From Piezodorus guildinii (taxonomy: Eukaryota > Arthropoda > Insecta > Hemiptera > Pentatomidae): a stretch of DNA of 64,000 nucleotides. Shown one piece after another: positions 10,094 to 20,304 of the stretch (positions are counted from its first letter, which is position 1; each line of letters starts with the position of its first letter). The translations under genes were made by a program, and so were the position numbers. The notes under the pieces are model-generated. The model did not search any database. It worked only from the letters and a program-made list of their open reading frames with translations, and was not told the origin of the DNA. The stretch spans positions 176,195,600 through 176,259,599 of the forward strand of contig CM041293.1 in NCBI GenBank assembly GCA_023052935.1, read 5' to 3'.

Positions 10094-10268
10094 GGTCCTC
10101 TAGTTTCGTAAATAGTAGAAAAGCTGTTTGTCTGCCGAACAACGGACTTCTTTTTATTCGTTATTCGGTTTCTAAGTTTCTTGAAAAGTGATCTCTCAAA
10201 ATCATGGGAGGAAGTTAATTTTTTTTTGTTCAATTACAAAGGTTTATTATTGTAAATAAAATTAATAA

Positions 10269-11317
10269 AACGGGATTCCTCGAAGTAGAACAGTCTGGCA
10301 CCCGGGACTGCTTTACAAACTCCGCAATTTCCTAACCCCTACATACTTCCTTATCATCAAGTCCTACCTCACTGACAGATCCTTCAAAGTAAATCATAAT
10401 AATTCATATTCATCCATTTTTAGTCAGTTTGCTGGTGTTCCACAAGGCAGTATCCTAGGACCTATTCTTTTCACAGTTTATACAGCTGATATTCCATCCC
10501 ATCCTAACACTTTCCTTTCTACCTACGCTGATGACACTTGTGTGTTGTCAGTCAATACTGATCCAACTATTGCCTCTCAAACTCTTCAATCCCACATCAG
10601 AGACCTTGAGATATGGTGTCAGAATTGGAGAATTAAAATAAATTCCAACAAATCCCATCAAATAACCTTTACCCTTCGTCGTAAGCCAATGACATCCTGC
10701 CCTACTGTCTCCTTCAATAATACTCCTCTTGTCCCGGTTGAACAGATTCGATATCTAGGACTGCACCTAGACAAACGTCTCATTTGGAACCATCATACAA
10801 GACTGAAACGACAAGAAACTGCACGACGTTTTCGACTACTTCACAACACTCACTGAACAAACGCTCAAACCTTCCACTTAAGTACAAAAGGCTCATCTAC
10901 TTGACTATCATAAGACCGATATGGACTTACGGAGTAGAGCTTTAGGGCTCTACTAAACCATCGAATTCTTTCCGTATCCAATCCAAAATCCTTCGTAAAA
11001 TCCTCAATGCTCCTTACTTTGTCACGAATAAACTAATCCATAAAGACCTCAATGTTCCGTATGTTGCTGATTTGGCCCGATCTAGATACCATTCCTTTCA
11101 TGACAAACTCCATTCCCACCCTAATCCTCTAGTTTCAATCCTTGCTTCCTCTTCTATTCCTGACAATCCTCCGAGGCGCCTGAAAAGGAGATGGCCCTTT
11201 TTTAGAGTGTTCCATTGGGAAGCTTCTCTACATGTGTTTCATGAGTTTTTATATGTCATCCAATTTACTTGTTGTATTCCATTATACAGTTGTAAATTCC
11301 AATAAATAAATTTTAAA
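10269..11317 (+). pseudogene. Jockey-like LINE (LA), RT domain to 3' end, 11-bp TSD
   Basis: The TSD AAAATTAATAA flanks it (10258-10268 and 11318-11328). Translation from about 10290 gives the RT palm: VWHPGLLYKLRNFL, then GVPQGSILGPILF (motif B), STYADDTCVLSV (motif C with both catalytic Asp) and KINSNKSHQITFTLRRKP. A 2-nt insertion near 10845 breaks the frame. A TGG-to-TAG stop follows in the ELWG motif near 10945. Beyond that the C-terminal basic region and 3'UTR (ACAGTTGTAAATTCCAATAAATAAA) are recognisable. Motif A is missing because of 5' truncation. LA elements insert by target-primed reverse transcription. This copy is dead but retains the active-site motif. Confidence 0.9.
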
Positions 11318-11819
11318 AAAATTAATAAGAATCATGATTTTAGAAACACCAAAACAGTAATCGTTTAATAAAGGAATAACAAAAAAAAAAAAAGTATTCT
11401 TTTATGTTCACAGACTAAAATTGTAGGTGGAAGACGTGTCTAAAACTGGCCGTTCCTCAAATTAATTAAAAGCCTACCAACCAGAAATATCTCTCGTTAT
11501 TAACAAGCGTTTGGGCTTTTTTTTTTTTTTTATGTGTTTGCTTTTATGAAAGGAAATTACTACCAGAAAAAAAATCGTGTATAAAAGATAAAAAAGAATC
11601 AATAAAAGAGACAAAGTAAAAAAGATTAACAGGGACGGGATAAAGGAAGAACAAAGAAGAGAATTGTTTTTTAGAATCTCTTTGGAAAGGCAAAAGATAA
11701 TTACTGAAACAGATTTATACAATCGATTAGGGAATCTTTACTTGGGAATGTTCCCTTTAGATAATATTAATTTTTGCGTTAACTACAGTACACATTAGGG
11801 GTTATTACAGCCTTGATGG

Positions 11820-11935
11820 GGTAATCTGTGGTGTAGTGGACAGCTTAACAGTATGCACTTTTATGCCCAAGATTGCAAGATCAATCCGACAGATTGCAAT
11901 AGGATTTTTGTTTATTATTTTTAATAATGAACCTT
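11820..11935 (+). mobile_element. tRNA-like SINE (S1) head fragment
   Basis: CTGTGGTGTAGTGGACAGC resembles a pol III A box with flanks and matches the S1 head of the copy at 29661. The B box is degenerate (GCAAGATCAATCC). It lies in the spacer between the FB1 arms. Confidence 0.5.
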
Positions 11936-12073
11936 TGTAATCGAAAAAAAAAAAAAAAAAGCCCAAGCGCTTAATAACGAGGGATATTTCTGGTTGGAAG
12001 GCTTTTAATTAATTTGAGCAACGGAAAGTTTTAGAGACGTCTTCCACCTACACTTTAGTCTGTCAACATAAAA

Positions 12074-12077
<4 letters not shown>

Positions 12078-12134
<57 letters not shown>
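12078..12134. repeat. (AT)n microsatellite
   Basis: About 57 bp of TA dinucleotide. It lies in the right FB1 arm where the left arm has an A-rich run. Confidence 0.95.
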
Positions 12135-12139
<5 letters not shown>

Positions 12140-12313
12140 CCTTTATTGAACGATTACTGTTTTGCTGTTTCTAAAATTATGACTCTTATTAATTTTTGTT
12201 TTACAATAATAAACATTTGCAATTGAACAAAAAAAAAAAATTTAACTTCCTCCCATGAATTTGAGAGATTACTTACTTTAAAAAGTCCATTGGTATGCCG
12301 AACGCCGTCTGCC

Positions 12314-12492
12314 TTTAGCCGGCATTTTGCTATGGATAAATAAAGGCTTAGAAGAAGCCCTTGAAAGATTACTAGTGCATCCAGCGCATATAGCAATCCT
12401 CTTTAGAATACCTCCGGGTAACAGAAGGACAAATCTGACAGCTATACACATTACATTTGTATTTGTATTTGAAAATAAAACCAGAGGGTAAG

Positions 12493-12550
<58 letters not shown>

Positions 12551-12561
12551 AAAAAAAAAAA
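12314..12561 (+). mobile_element. Young poly(A)-tailed retrocopy of unknown transcript, 14-bp TSD
   Basis: The perfect duplication GAACGCCGTCTGCC lies at 12300-12313 and 12562-12575. The insert is about 180 bp of unique sequence ending GAAAATAAAACCAGAGGG, then about 69 A residues with a single T. This is the exact layout of LINE-mediated retroposition of a polyadenylated RNA, 5'-truncated. One plus frame is open to a TAA just before the A tail (57 codons, including GLEEALERLLVHPAHIAILF and RIPPGNRRTNLTA). The AATAAA then overlaps that frame. I do not recognise the peptide. The long, nearly pure tail suggests recent insertion. It is either a processed pseudogene 3' end or a SINE/LINE tail. Confidence 0.75.
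12493..12561. repeat. Poly(A) tail (~69 nt)
   Basis: The A tract terminating the retrocopy at 12314-12561, interrupted by one T at about 12549. Confidence 0.95.
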
Positions 12562-12902
12562 GAACGCCGTCTGCCGCCCGCAGGTTTTCTATGAAACTAC
12601 AGGACCATTTTTCCTAATTTGACACAAAAATACCAGGGCATCTAACGATGAATCTAACCCCAAAGACGCTTATATTAGCTGATTAGTTTTAAAATGGCCG
12701 GCGACTAAAAGTGATTTAATTAAATAATTCAGTTATTTTTGAAGATATATAAAAAATTTACCAATTGTTTTTTAACCATAAAACCGCGAATAATTAATTG
12801 AAAATTAAAATTTACTCATAAATTCGCCCTTGACTAAGTTGTTTTTGAAGATACAGAAAAATATGTAGAAAGTTTTAGATTAGTAAACCGCTAATCCATA
12901 TA

Positions 12903-13560
12903 CGAGGCATGTTTTTTAAGTAAGTACCGTTTAGAATTAAAAAAAGACGTGCAAAGATATCGCACTAATTTTATTTTTACATGAAAGCCTGTACCTTAAT
13001 CTAATTTTCTACATAATTTCCATGAATTTTGAGGCACTTGTCTTAACGCGGCACCAGTTTTTGAATACCCTCCTCAAAAAATTCTACCGCCTGACTTGTT
13101 CTAAAAATCTGCGCCGTGCAATCCAGAACAAAAGACGTGGGAAGTTGAGTAAGAGTATCGTTTTGCTGCATGACCATGCCCGTCCACATGTGGCTAATCG
13201 GACCAAAGATCTCTTCAAATCATTTAAATGGGAAACTCTAGATCATCCTCCATACAGTCCTGATCTGGCGCCCAGCGACTACCATTTGTTCCTGCACTTG
13301 AAGAAACACCTGGGCGGTCGGTGTCTTCAAGACGATAATGAAGTCAAAAGATTTGTGATGCAGTGGTTAACAAGTCAGAATTTTTTGAGAAGGGTATTCA
13401 ACAACTAGTGCCGCGTTATGACAAGTGCCTCAAAATTCATGGAAATTATGTAGAAAAGTAGATTAAAGGACAGGCTTTCATGTAAAAATAAAATTATTAC
13501 GATATCTTTGCACGTCTTTTTTTAATTCCAAAACGGTACTTACTTAAAAAACATGCCTCG
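12903..13560 (+). mobile_element. mariner element with 140-bp inverted ends (rearranged)
   Basis: TA dinucleotides flank it at 12901-12902 and 13561-13562. The ends begin CGAGGCATGTTTTTTAAGTA and are inverted copies of each other for about 140 bp (12903-13042 and 13420-13560), far longer than the ~28-30 bp mariner norm. The right arm includes the last transposase codons (DKCLKIHGNYVEK), so the left arm is an inverted copy of the element's own 3' end replacing its 5' half. Length is 658 bp against ~1.3 kb for a complete mariner. Confidence 0.85.
13043..13461 (+). pseudogene. mariner (DD34D) transposase, C-terminal half
   Basis: It encodes the cut-and-paste transposase of the mariner above. 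The second catalytic Asp is in SIVLLHDHARPHVA and the third in SPDLAPSDYHLF, with 34 residues between them (DD34D). The conserved stretch KKHLGGRCLQDDNEV follows. A missing T in the run near 13380 shifts the frame. In the corrected frame the tail GIQQLVPRYDKCL ends at TAG 13459-13461. The HTH domains and first Asp are absent. The annotated-looking Met at 13022 is inside the inverted end and is not a real start. Non-functional. Confidence 0.9.
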
Positions 13561-14039
13561 TATTTAAGTCACAAATTATAATAGATGTAATTATACCAAA
13601 ACTCGGTTATTAATGAAAATAGAGAAAAATCGAAAAAATTAACGGATTACTCTCCTTCTCCCCTCAAAATTTAAGAGCGTACTTTTCAAAAGATGCGTAG
13701 AATCCAAATAACGAATAATAAATAGTTTTTCGCTAATTAATAAATAAATAAAAAAAGACTTATACTTATATGCTATTTGATAAAGAATTAAAGTTTCGAC
13801 AAAATGAAAAAAAAAAAGAATCATTGAAATTGGTTAAGAAATAGCTGAGATATTGCGTTTTGAAATCAGCAGTAGTGATATGATATTAACCTTTGAATTA
13901 TTGCTTTTCATATTACTTAACTGCCTATCAACAGCCATATAGACAGTTATACCCTAATAATGCTATTTGGAAATAATAAACCATTGTGTAATAATTTGTA
14001 GCGTTTTTTAAAGGTAGTAAAAAAAATCCTTTTTTATGC

Positions 14040-14490
14040 CATTCTTAGATGAGATAGAAAATGGTGGTTCCTTTCCTATGCTATGTCAGAGACTCTTCTA
14101 AGATCTCTGTCCAAGGAGGAAATTTGAGCAGGATTGTAGTCGAGTCACTTCCTTGCTCGACTGTTGACCAAGTAACATTATGTATCATTAGTAAATGCTC
14201 AACCCAAGAATGATCCTCGGATTCCCGACTAAAACGTGGGTGTCCCGCTGACTCGATGAACGTGGAATTCGCTACAATTGGCGGTATCCTGCGGCCTTCG
14301 CTCGTCATCTCTTGGAATAGTTCTTGGCAGTCCACGAGGTGTGGGATGTTCCGTCGCTTCGGAAGGAATGTCCGACGTAGCGTTATTACGGGGGAGATCT
14401 ATATCCTCCGCTGTTAGGAGCTATTCCACCAATTGGGGGATGACATGTGTGACCTTCCTGTACCGACCGATGAGCTGACAGAATAAATCA
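14040..14490 (-). other. Coding-like island, no recognised product
   Basis: This ~450-bp patch is GC-richer than its surroundings. Two overlapping minus-strand frames stay open for over 60-80 codons. One (14081-14335) contains MDCQELFQEMTSEGRR, EDHSWVEHLLMIHN and STTILLKFPPW. The other contains QLIGRYRKVTHVIPQLVE upstream of a stop. The composition looks like decayed coding sequence, perhaps retroelement gag/pol or a host-gene remnant. I cannot name it. It abuts the right end of FB1. Confidence 0.35.
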
Positions 14491-14734
14491 CACAATTACT
14501 GACAATACACTATTCTAACGGTGTATTTTTAAATCTCTGCTAGATTAGTCCGTTTAGTCCATCTATTTCTATATTTTTAAATCTAATATACTGGATGTTA
14601 CGTAATTGCACGGCATTATTTTAGATATATGTTCCCTAACATAAACTATACAAAAAATTTCATATTAACATATATCTCAAACTCATTTATTAAATAGATA
14701 TCAAAGGATACATATTTTGTTTTTTTTATTTATT

Positions 14735-14945
14735 TAACACACTTTATGTTGCCGTGGCCAATCGGACGATGCTATAGTGAGAGTCCTAGATCTGGATTTA
14801 ATTAGGGTAGGAATCTTTAACGAGTACCTGACATCGCCGCCATTTAACGTCCCCTCTGAAGGACAGCATGGCAAAGGATTTTTACTCGCTTTAAAACACC
14901 CTAGGACCATCTTTGGGTTCGAACCCAGGATCTTTGGCATAGAAG
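14735..14945 (-). mobile_element. tRNA-like SINE (S1), 5'-truncated
   Basis: The minus strand has the B box TGGGTTCGAACCCA (14916-14929), then the S1 body (GCGATGTCAGGTACTCGTTAA) and 3' block (AGGACTCTCACTATAGCATCG, read on the minus strand). The A box is replaced by the HN1 junction at ~14946. Confidence 0.75.
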
Positions 14946-15135
14946 TCTGACCAGAAGAGCCACTTTATACCATGCATTTTGAACCTTTTTTCGGTTTTCT
15001 CGATAACGGTTTCGACGATTTTGATTAAATTCGCTATATTGATGTAAAACTTAATGGGTGTAAAGCTTAAATGCCGATATTTTAAATTTTCTTTCTCTAA
15101 AGTACCTTTAATTTTGTTGATTCTATAAAAATAAC
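14946..15135 (+). mobile_element. HN1 core fragment
   Basis: Core blocks CAGAAGAGCCACTTTATACC, CGATTTTGATTAAATTCGC and GCTTAAATGCCGATATT, without ends. An S2 SINE follows directly. Confidence 0.65.
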
Positions 15136-15335
15136 TGGGGAGCGGCGTGGTCTAGTGAATAGGGCGCTTTTCTGCTGTGCTCCGGGTCCTGGGTTCGAAT
15201 ACATCGAATGGCAAAATATTATTTATTCTGTTAATTCAGTCGGGGGGCGACCCTAGGGTATGGAGACCCTCCTGGGGCAGACCCAGCCTCTTTAAATTGG
15301 GAACCCAAAATAATTTGGGAAAAAAACCTGTTTTG
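15136..15335 (+). mobile_element. tRNA-derived SINE (S2)
   Basis: The head GCGGCGTGGTCTAGTGAATA contains an A-box-like stretch. The B box GGGTTCGAATAC lies 40 bp on. The body has CCTCCTGGGGCAGACCCAGC, a block also seen near 3617. It interrupts an HN1 copy whose continuation appears at 15340. The anticodon and acceptor arms do not pair, so it is not a functional tRNA. Confidence 0.65.
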
Positions 15336-15339
15336 TTTT

Positions 15340-15455
15340 TTAATTATGATTTTCTCAAAACCGGCTCTAACGATTTTGATTAAACTTGCTATATTAATAT
15401 AAAATTAAATGGACTTTGAACATAATGCAGGTTTCATTCTGATTGAAACAGTAAA
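15340..15455 (+). mobile_element. HN1 core fragment
   Basis: Blocks ATTTTCTCAAAACCGGCTCT, CGATTTTGATTAAACTTGC and GGTTTCATTCTGATTGAAA match the HN1 core. Confidence 0.55.
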
Positions 15456-15488
15456 GGCAAAATTTCACTTCTTTTTTTTTTCACTCAT

Positions 15489-15815
15489 TTTACTTTCACT
15501 TACTGCGTAATGCATATTGCAAATAATGCGATCGTAATTTTCGAATTCCAGTTTTCAACGGAAATACACGTTTTAGGGTCCCCTGAGTCCAAATAACCAA
15601 GTCCCGCAAAAAGGTCTGTGTGTGTGTGTGTTTGTGTGTGTGTGGTAACTCCCGTGCTGAAACAAAAGTCCTATGAAACTGAAATTTCATATTTAAGACA
15701 AGTATACGCCCGAGACGTTACAAAACCTTTTTCATCAAAATGAGCTTACCAGAAGAGCCACTTTATACCATGGATTTTGACCTTTTTTCTATTTTCTCGA
15801 ATTAAACTCGCTATT
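15489..15815 (+). mobile_element. HN1 5' portion
   Basis: TTTTACTTTCACTTACTG starts it. TGCGATCG, TTTCAACGGAAATACACG, a (GT)n tract and CCCGAGACGTTACAAAACC follow. It breaks off near 15815 just before the microsatellite at 15926. The 5' palindrome is degraded. Confidence 0.7.
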
Positions 15816-15921
15816 TATTTATGGTTTTATATTCACAAAACGATAGAGAATAATTGGTCAAAAAATCACGAAAATCAAAAATGTCAAGCGGCAAAATTGG
15901 ACGATTTCAAATGGATTCACC

Positions 15922-16042
<121 letters not shown>

Positions 16043-16149
16043 TGGACACATACATAGCTGTACAACTTCTCAACTGCCTGGATTATGATGGACTATCAGT
16101 TAAAAAGCCTGTTAAGCAGTTCGAGAGTTGGAGGGAAGATATATCGGTG

Positions 16150-16330
16150 ACTAAGAGCATTAATTAGTGAAGGCTAAGGGGCGCAGTATTTTAACCGAGG
16201 CCCAAGTGCTCTTCCAACTTGCGCGATAAATCTCCCCACCGCGACGGGACTCGAACCGAGACCTCCTTCGAGGGACTATCTATATAGCTTAGGCCGATAG
16301 CCCTTCCATTATCAGTTAGCACTTCCGACG
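16150..16330 (-). mobile_element. Possible tRNA-like SINE
   Basis: The minus strand carries a perfect pol III B box in CTCGGTTCGAGTCCCGTC (about 16242-16259). A weak A-box-like region lies 60 bp upstream. No pairing acceptor stem is present. The 87-codon frame at 16191-16454 crosses it and is not credible as a gene. Confidence 0.4.
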
Positions 16331-16499
16331 GGGCAACTTTAACCACCTTCTTCCTATATAATTCAAAGCTGACTCCTTCAATTAGGGATTTGAAATTATC
16401 TGAAGAAGTTCCTCGTACCTGAGACAGTACGTATCGCTGATCTATCAATATCATTCAAGTTTTATAAAACAAAGAAAATAAAGAGAAAAAAAATCGATA

Positions 16500-17395
16500 G
16501 ATTTTACATGGGAAACGTTGCCAGGATTATTTTAATAATATTCATAAACTTAGTTTTATTTTTCAATTATGAACCTTTGGAATTGACCAAAGATATACAA
16601 AAAATTACCCCCCTAAAATTGTTTTTAAAATATTGAAATTTTACCCATAAATATGCCTATATCTCAGTTATTTTTTAAAGATGACGACAAATATATACAG
16701 CATTTTAGAATCAATAAAGAGCGATGAAAAAAAAAAAAAAAAATTTTTATATTTATGTCACAAATTATAATATGTGTAATTCCATTAAACCTCGGTTATT
16801 ATTGAAGATATAGAAAAAACGAGATCAAGACAACGAGATGAACAAAGAGAAAAAAATTAAATACATACTGTTAAATGGTCCGGTAACAACTTATAAGTGA
16901 TTTGATTCTCTGATAATTCGGTTATTATTGATGAAAGAGAAAAAATGCAAGGTGTTCTAGAATCAGGATTTGTTTTAAAATTAATTAAATGAAAATTGAA
17001 AGAACAGAGAAGGAAATAGTAACGAAGTTTAGTTTGGTGCTTTTGGTTCATTATTTTTAATAATGAATCTTTGTAATCAACAAACCAATAAAAAAATTCA
17101 AGATACGTAAAATACGAATAAAGAATTTTTGAAAAATCAGTTTTTCCTACTTAATAAATACATACCTAAATTAGAATAGAGAATTGAATTTTCTACAAAA
17201 TGAAAAAAAAATCATTGAAATTAGTTCAGAACTAACATAGATAAAGAGTTTTGAATTTAGCGGTGGTGATAGATCATTTTACTTTGAATTATTTATTGCT
17301 TTTAATATTAGTTAATTATTAACTGCTATATAAACAAATATACCCTCATATAGGAATTTGGAAATAATATTATCGCAGCTTTTTTACGCGGTTCT
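16500..17395 (-). mobile_element. FB1 single-arm copy
   Basis: The right end matches the outer FB1 end (TTTGGAAATAATATTATCGC beside TATAAACAAATATACCCT). The interior holds repeated sub-blocks of the type CGGTTATTATTGATGAAAGA. Non-coding. Confidence 0.55.
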
Positions 17396-17589
17396 CAGAA
17401 ATTTACGTTAATTAACATTATGATCACGATAAATTAGTTTATTTTTGACAAAGGAGTTTGGATTGTCAGTATAAATAAGGGAAAAATTTAATAATTTAGC
17501 TGCATTACGTTTTTCAGTATTCATTAACATTCGTTTCTAAAATATTCAGATTTCCAACGATATATTATACCTACAATTTATCTTAATTA

Positions 17590-18290
17590 TAATAATAGGC
17601 TTACCGAACCCGAAGGTTCGATGTCGATACCACCAAACTTCGCCTGCACAGACTCGTCCAATGTTCGCCGGTCAAGCCCAAGCCCCCGAGATCAGCCTTA
17701 ATGCAATCCTCCCATCGACCTACCTTTCGGACGTCTACCAGTCGGTTCGGCCAATACCAACTTTCTCGGACTCCGTTCCTCAACCGAGCCCAAAAACTTT
17801 ACTCGCCTATTTGAGTCTTCGCGATGATCAATTCAATTATGTTCACAGGGTACAAACTCCGCGATTCCGCGTTGTGCAACCTTCTATACTCCTCAACGGC
17901 CTCATCTCTCTTAGGACCAAATATTTTTCGCAGTACCTTATTTTCGAAAACATTAAGCAGTTGTTCATCCTTCTAAGTAAGCGGTCACGTTTCACATTCG
18001 TAAAGAACCGTCGGAAGAATAATAGTTTTATAAATTCTAACCTTTACGTTTTTAGACATAAGCTGCGAGCTAAGTAATTGAGCAACTAAATAATAACACG
18101 CATTTCCCACCTTTAACCGGGACTTTATTTCTTTCTGGATTTCATTTTTTCGTGTTATCATTGAACCTAAATACTTGAATTTCTCTACGTGTTCAAAAAA
18201 AAGTATGCCGTGATATATCAATATCACCAAGATCGCCACCGTTTCTGCTACTGATCATATCTTTTGTCTTATCGGATATTATACCTACAC
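17590..18290 (-). pseudogene. RTE-like LINE (LG), 3' end
   Basis: The minus strand runs from just after the RT catalytic box (GDIDI-like, FFEHVEKFKYLGSMIT, EIQKEIKSRLKVGNACYY) through KVRIYKTIILPTVLYECET. It reaches the C-terminal segment near 17601-17783 (WPNRLVDVRKVGRWEDCI). It ends at the LG 3' boundary (CGAACCTTCGGGTTCGGTAAGCC read on the minus strand, next to AATAATAAT). The same end occurs at 55820. Frameshifts and substitutions are frequent, and the YADD box is absent. Confidence 0.8.
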
Positions 18291-18522
18291 TCGATGTCAA
18301 AATGTTAGACACACGGCAAATATTGTTATTCATCCCCATCCATCTTTTCAAATCATCTGTAAAACAGCATTAAAATAATCTATGACTCACCTGAAGCTGA
18401 TCAGCAGCCTACTTGTATACATAAATATACACAAAAAATATATTTTTTTTTAATATTTTAAATTAAAGTTTATATATTCAAAATAGGGGTCTGGCAGGAT
18501 TATAGATTATATTACAGGATAT

Positions 18523-18523
<1 letters not shown>

Positions 18524-18574
<51 letters not shown>

Positions 18575-18630
18575 TGTGTGTGTGTGTATGTATATATATG
18601 TGTGTGTGTGTGTGTATGTATATATATGTA
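18524..18630. repeat. (TG)n/(TATG)n microsatellite
   Basis: About 105 bp of TG dinucleotide with TATATATG interruptions that repeat in a higher-order pattern. Confidence 0.9.
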
Positions 18631-18639
18631 AAATTTAAA

Positions 18640-19058
18640 ATTGATATAAAATACTTTAGCGCAAAATAGTCAGTAAAAAATAATAGAGATTTACTCAAAA
18701 ACTGGGGCTTTGAAAATGATTTTTACTTCTCATTATAAATCTTGACACGATTGGTGTTATAATAGGTGATGCGAACGGATAGCCATCAAATCCTTCACCA
18801 AACATAACATTATCTCCTCGGCATATCGGGGAACTGAAACAACAAAGCATGACTTGACCCGACCGGGAGCAAACCCAAGTTGTTAAAGCATACAGATCCG
18901 AAGCTTAAGGGGTTTGGGCTTCATTATCTTAGGGACTTTACAGAGGGACTTGGTCTAAGTCCTCCTCTTAGCCTGGGAACTGCCGGCTGCTAGGGGAGAG
19001 GGCTTTGTCGTTCCCTGTAGCGATATATTGATGGGATCGGTCGATATCTGATTTTTAA
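18640..19058. other. No recognised feature
   Basis: Unassigned. The part around 18860-19010 is GC-richer but has no long open frame. Confidence 0.35.
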
Positions 19059-19100
19059 AAAATCTAGTGCGTGCAACACGATATTTCAATTATCAAGTTC
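19059..19100 (-). repeat. HN1 3'-end scrap
   Basis: AAAATCTAGTGCGTGCAACAC is the HN1 3' stem-loop. The rest of the element is missing. Confidence 0.55.
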
Positions 19101-19215
19101 TATTTTTGCAAAAGTTGAATATTATTTAGATAATCCTCACCTCTATCAGATTATTTTATTTACATGTCAGGGTGATAATCCCAATTAGTCTTTCGCTCAG
19201 TTAATATGGTGTGAT
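19100..19215 (+). mobile_element. 5' end scrap of the DD37D mariner found at 34-35 kb
   Basis: ATTATTTAGATAATCCTCAC, then TTACATGTCAGG and TCGCTCAGTTAATATGG, match the minus-strand 5' end of the element at 35320-35440. No transposase codons are retained. Confidence 0.55.
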
Positions 19216-19446
19216 TTTGTTTTCTTGTTCAGAATTATAGTGCTAAAACTTAACATATGTTTGAAAAATCTTTGTTTTATATATTAGGTACCAATTAATT
19301 TGCTAAGTTGGCTATATTGCTATGATTATAGTCTTTATTTCCTTAAATGTAAATATTTTAATAAATAAAAACATTATTAGTAATGGTTTTTCAAATCCCA
19401 AATTTTCTACTAAACACCATTTTAGAAAGACAGTTAAGAAAGCTAT

Positions 19447-19678
19447 GAAAAAACCTATAAATGCTCCTTTTTGACGAGACAATGTCTTATAAATTGATGG
19501 GTGCAGGAACGAAAAAGTTGTGTCCCGTCACCATGTACAAGTGCGCATGCGCAAGAGTCAGAGTTGATCGTCAAGGAGTGGGGGTAGTGTCTGTGACACG
19601 TGCTGATGAGTCATTGAGTATCATGTTGCATGAATGGGGGATGCTGTTGTGCGTAGGCGGAGCTATTTTATCAGCTAT
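19447..19678. other. GC-rich insert of unknown nature inside LC
   Basis: Comparison with the uninterrupted LC copy near 36005-36020 shows that about 230 bp have been added between CCCAGAATA and TCTTAACTGTC (minus strand). The insert is much GC-richer than its host. It contains the palindrome TGCGCATGCGCA, an E-box (CACGTG) and two close TGAGT(C/A) motifs. A 104-codon plus frame (19461-19772) crosses it and continues into LC, so it is not credible as a gene. Confidence 0.45.
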
Positions 19679-20239
19679 TCTGGGATCAGGCTTCTTGAGG
19701 AAAATCAATATGAACAAAATAAAAAGAAGGGAAATAAGAAAAAAAAATTTGGATAAATTACATTTAAATTAACAAAATATGAAAATAAAAGGAGAATGAC
19801 ATCTTTATGTGGATATGATATGACTGCAAAATAAAATAAAAAGTTAACTTCATCACAATTTATGTCAAAATCTGTAAACACTTCTTACCCGCATTAATTT
19901 GAATGGACAAAATTCACCTGCTACATATTATGACCAGGATATTCCACTTCAAAGTTAATTAAAAGGGTGCCAGGCTGGTTAGGCCAGATACAGGTAGCTT
20001 TATCCACTTTTAGTGCATAATAAGGAAAACTAAAATTTGGTACATACCCTGTCATGAAAAAAAGGTTATTTGCTTTTCCAGCTAAGCTCAGCGAGAAGGG
20101 CTGGGTTAGTTTGTTCTGGCATGCAATGCAACTATCAAAAGCAACTACTTCTAATATCATTTATTAACTATCCACAAAATAAAAATAAATGCAATTACTA
20201 TCATGAAAAAAAAAATCTATGTACAATATTAAAATATTT

Positions 20240-20302
<63 letters not shown>
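20240..20302. repeat. (AT)n microsatellite
   Basis: About 63 bp of TA dinucleotide. Confidence 0.95.

Positions 20303-20304
<2 letters not shown>

Larger units (their letters stand above)
8810..14010. mobile_element. FB1 giant inverted repeat (fold-back-like), multiply interrupted
   Basis: The left arm (8810-8992, 9715-10268, 11318-11523, plus orientation) and right arm (11945-12313, 12562-12902, 13561-14010, minus orientation) are inverted copies of one non-coding repeat. Shared landmarks include CCATTTTAAAAC, ATGCCCTGGTATTTTTGTG, AATGTCATGGGAGGAAG-like and AGAAATATCTCTCGTTATTA. The innermost ~200 bp agree at roughly 90% and the outer parts are more diverged. A ~420-bp spacer (11524-11944) separates the arms. 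Four later insertions split them: a Penelope-like tail, an LA LINE, a poly(A) retrocopy and a mariner. Single-arm copies lie at 16500-17395, 24270-24845 and 53693-54960. It could be one long-TIR element or two separate opposing insertions. Confidence 0.6.

Noticed and set aside
19590..19625. CTGATGAGTC as a hammerhead ribozyme core in the GC-rich insert
   Set aside because: No GAAA box follows at a plausible distance and no stem II can be formed.
19461..19772. 103-codon plus-strand frame as a host gene
   Set aside because: It begins in the GC-rich insert and runs into LC 3'UTR sequence that is non-coding in the other copy. No domain.
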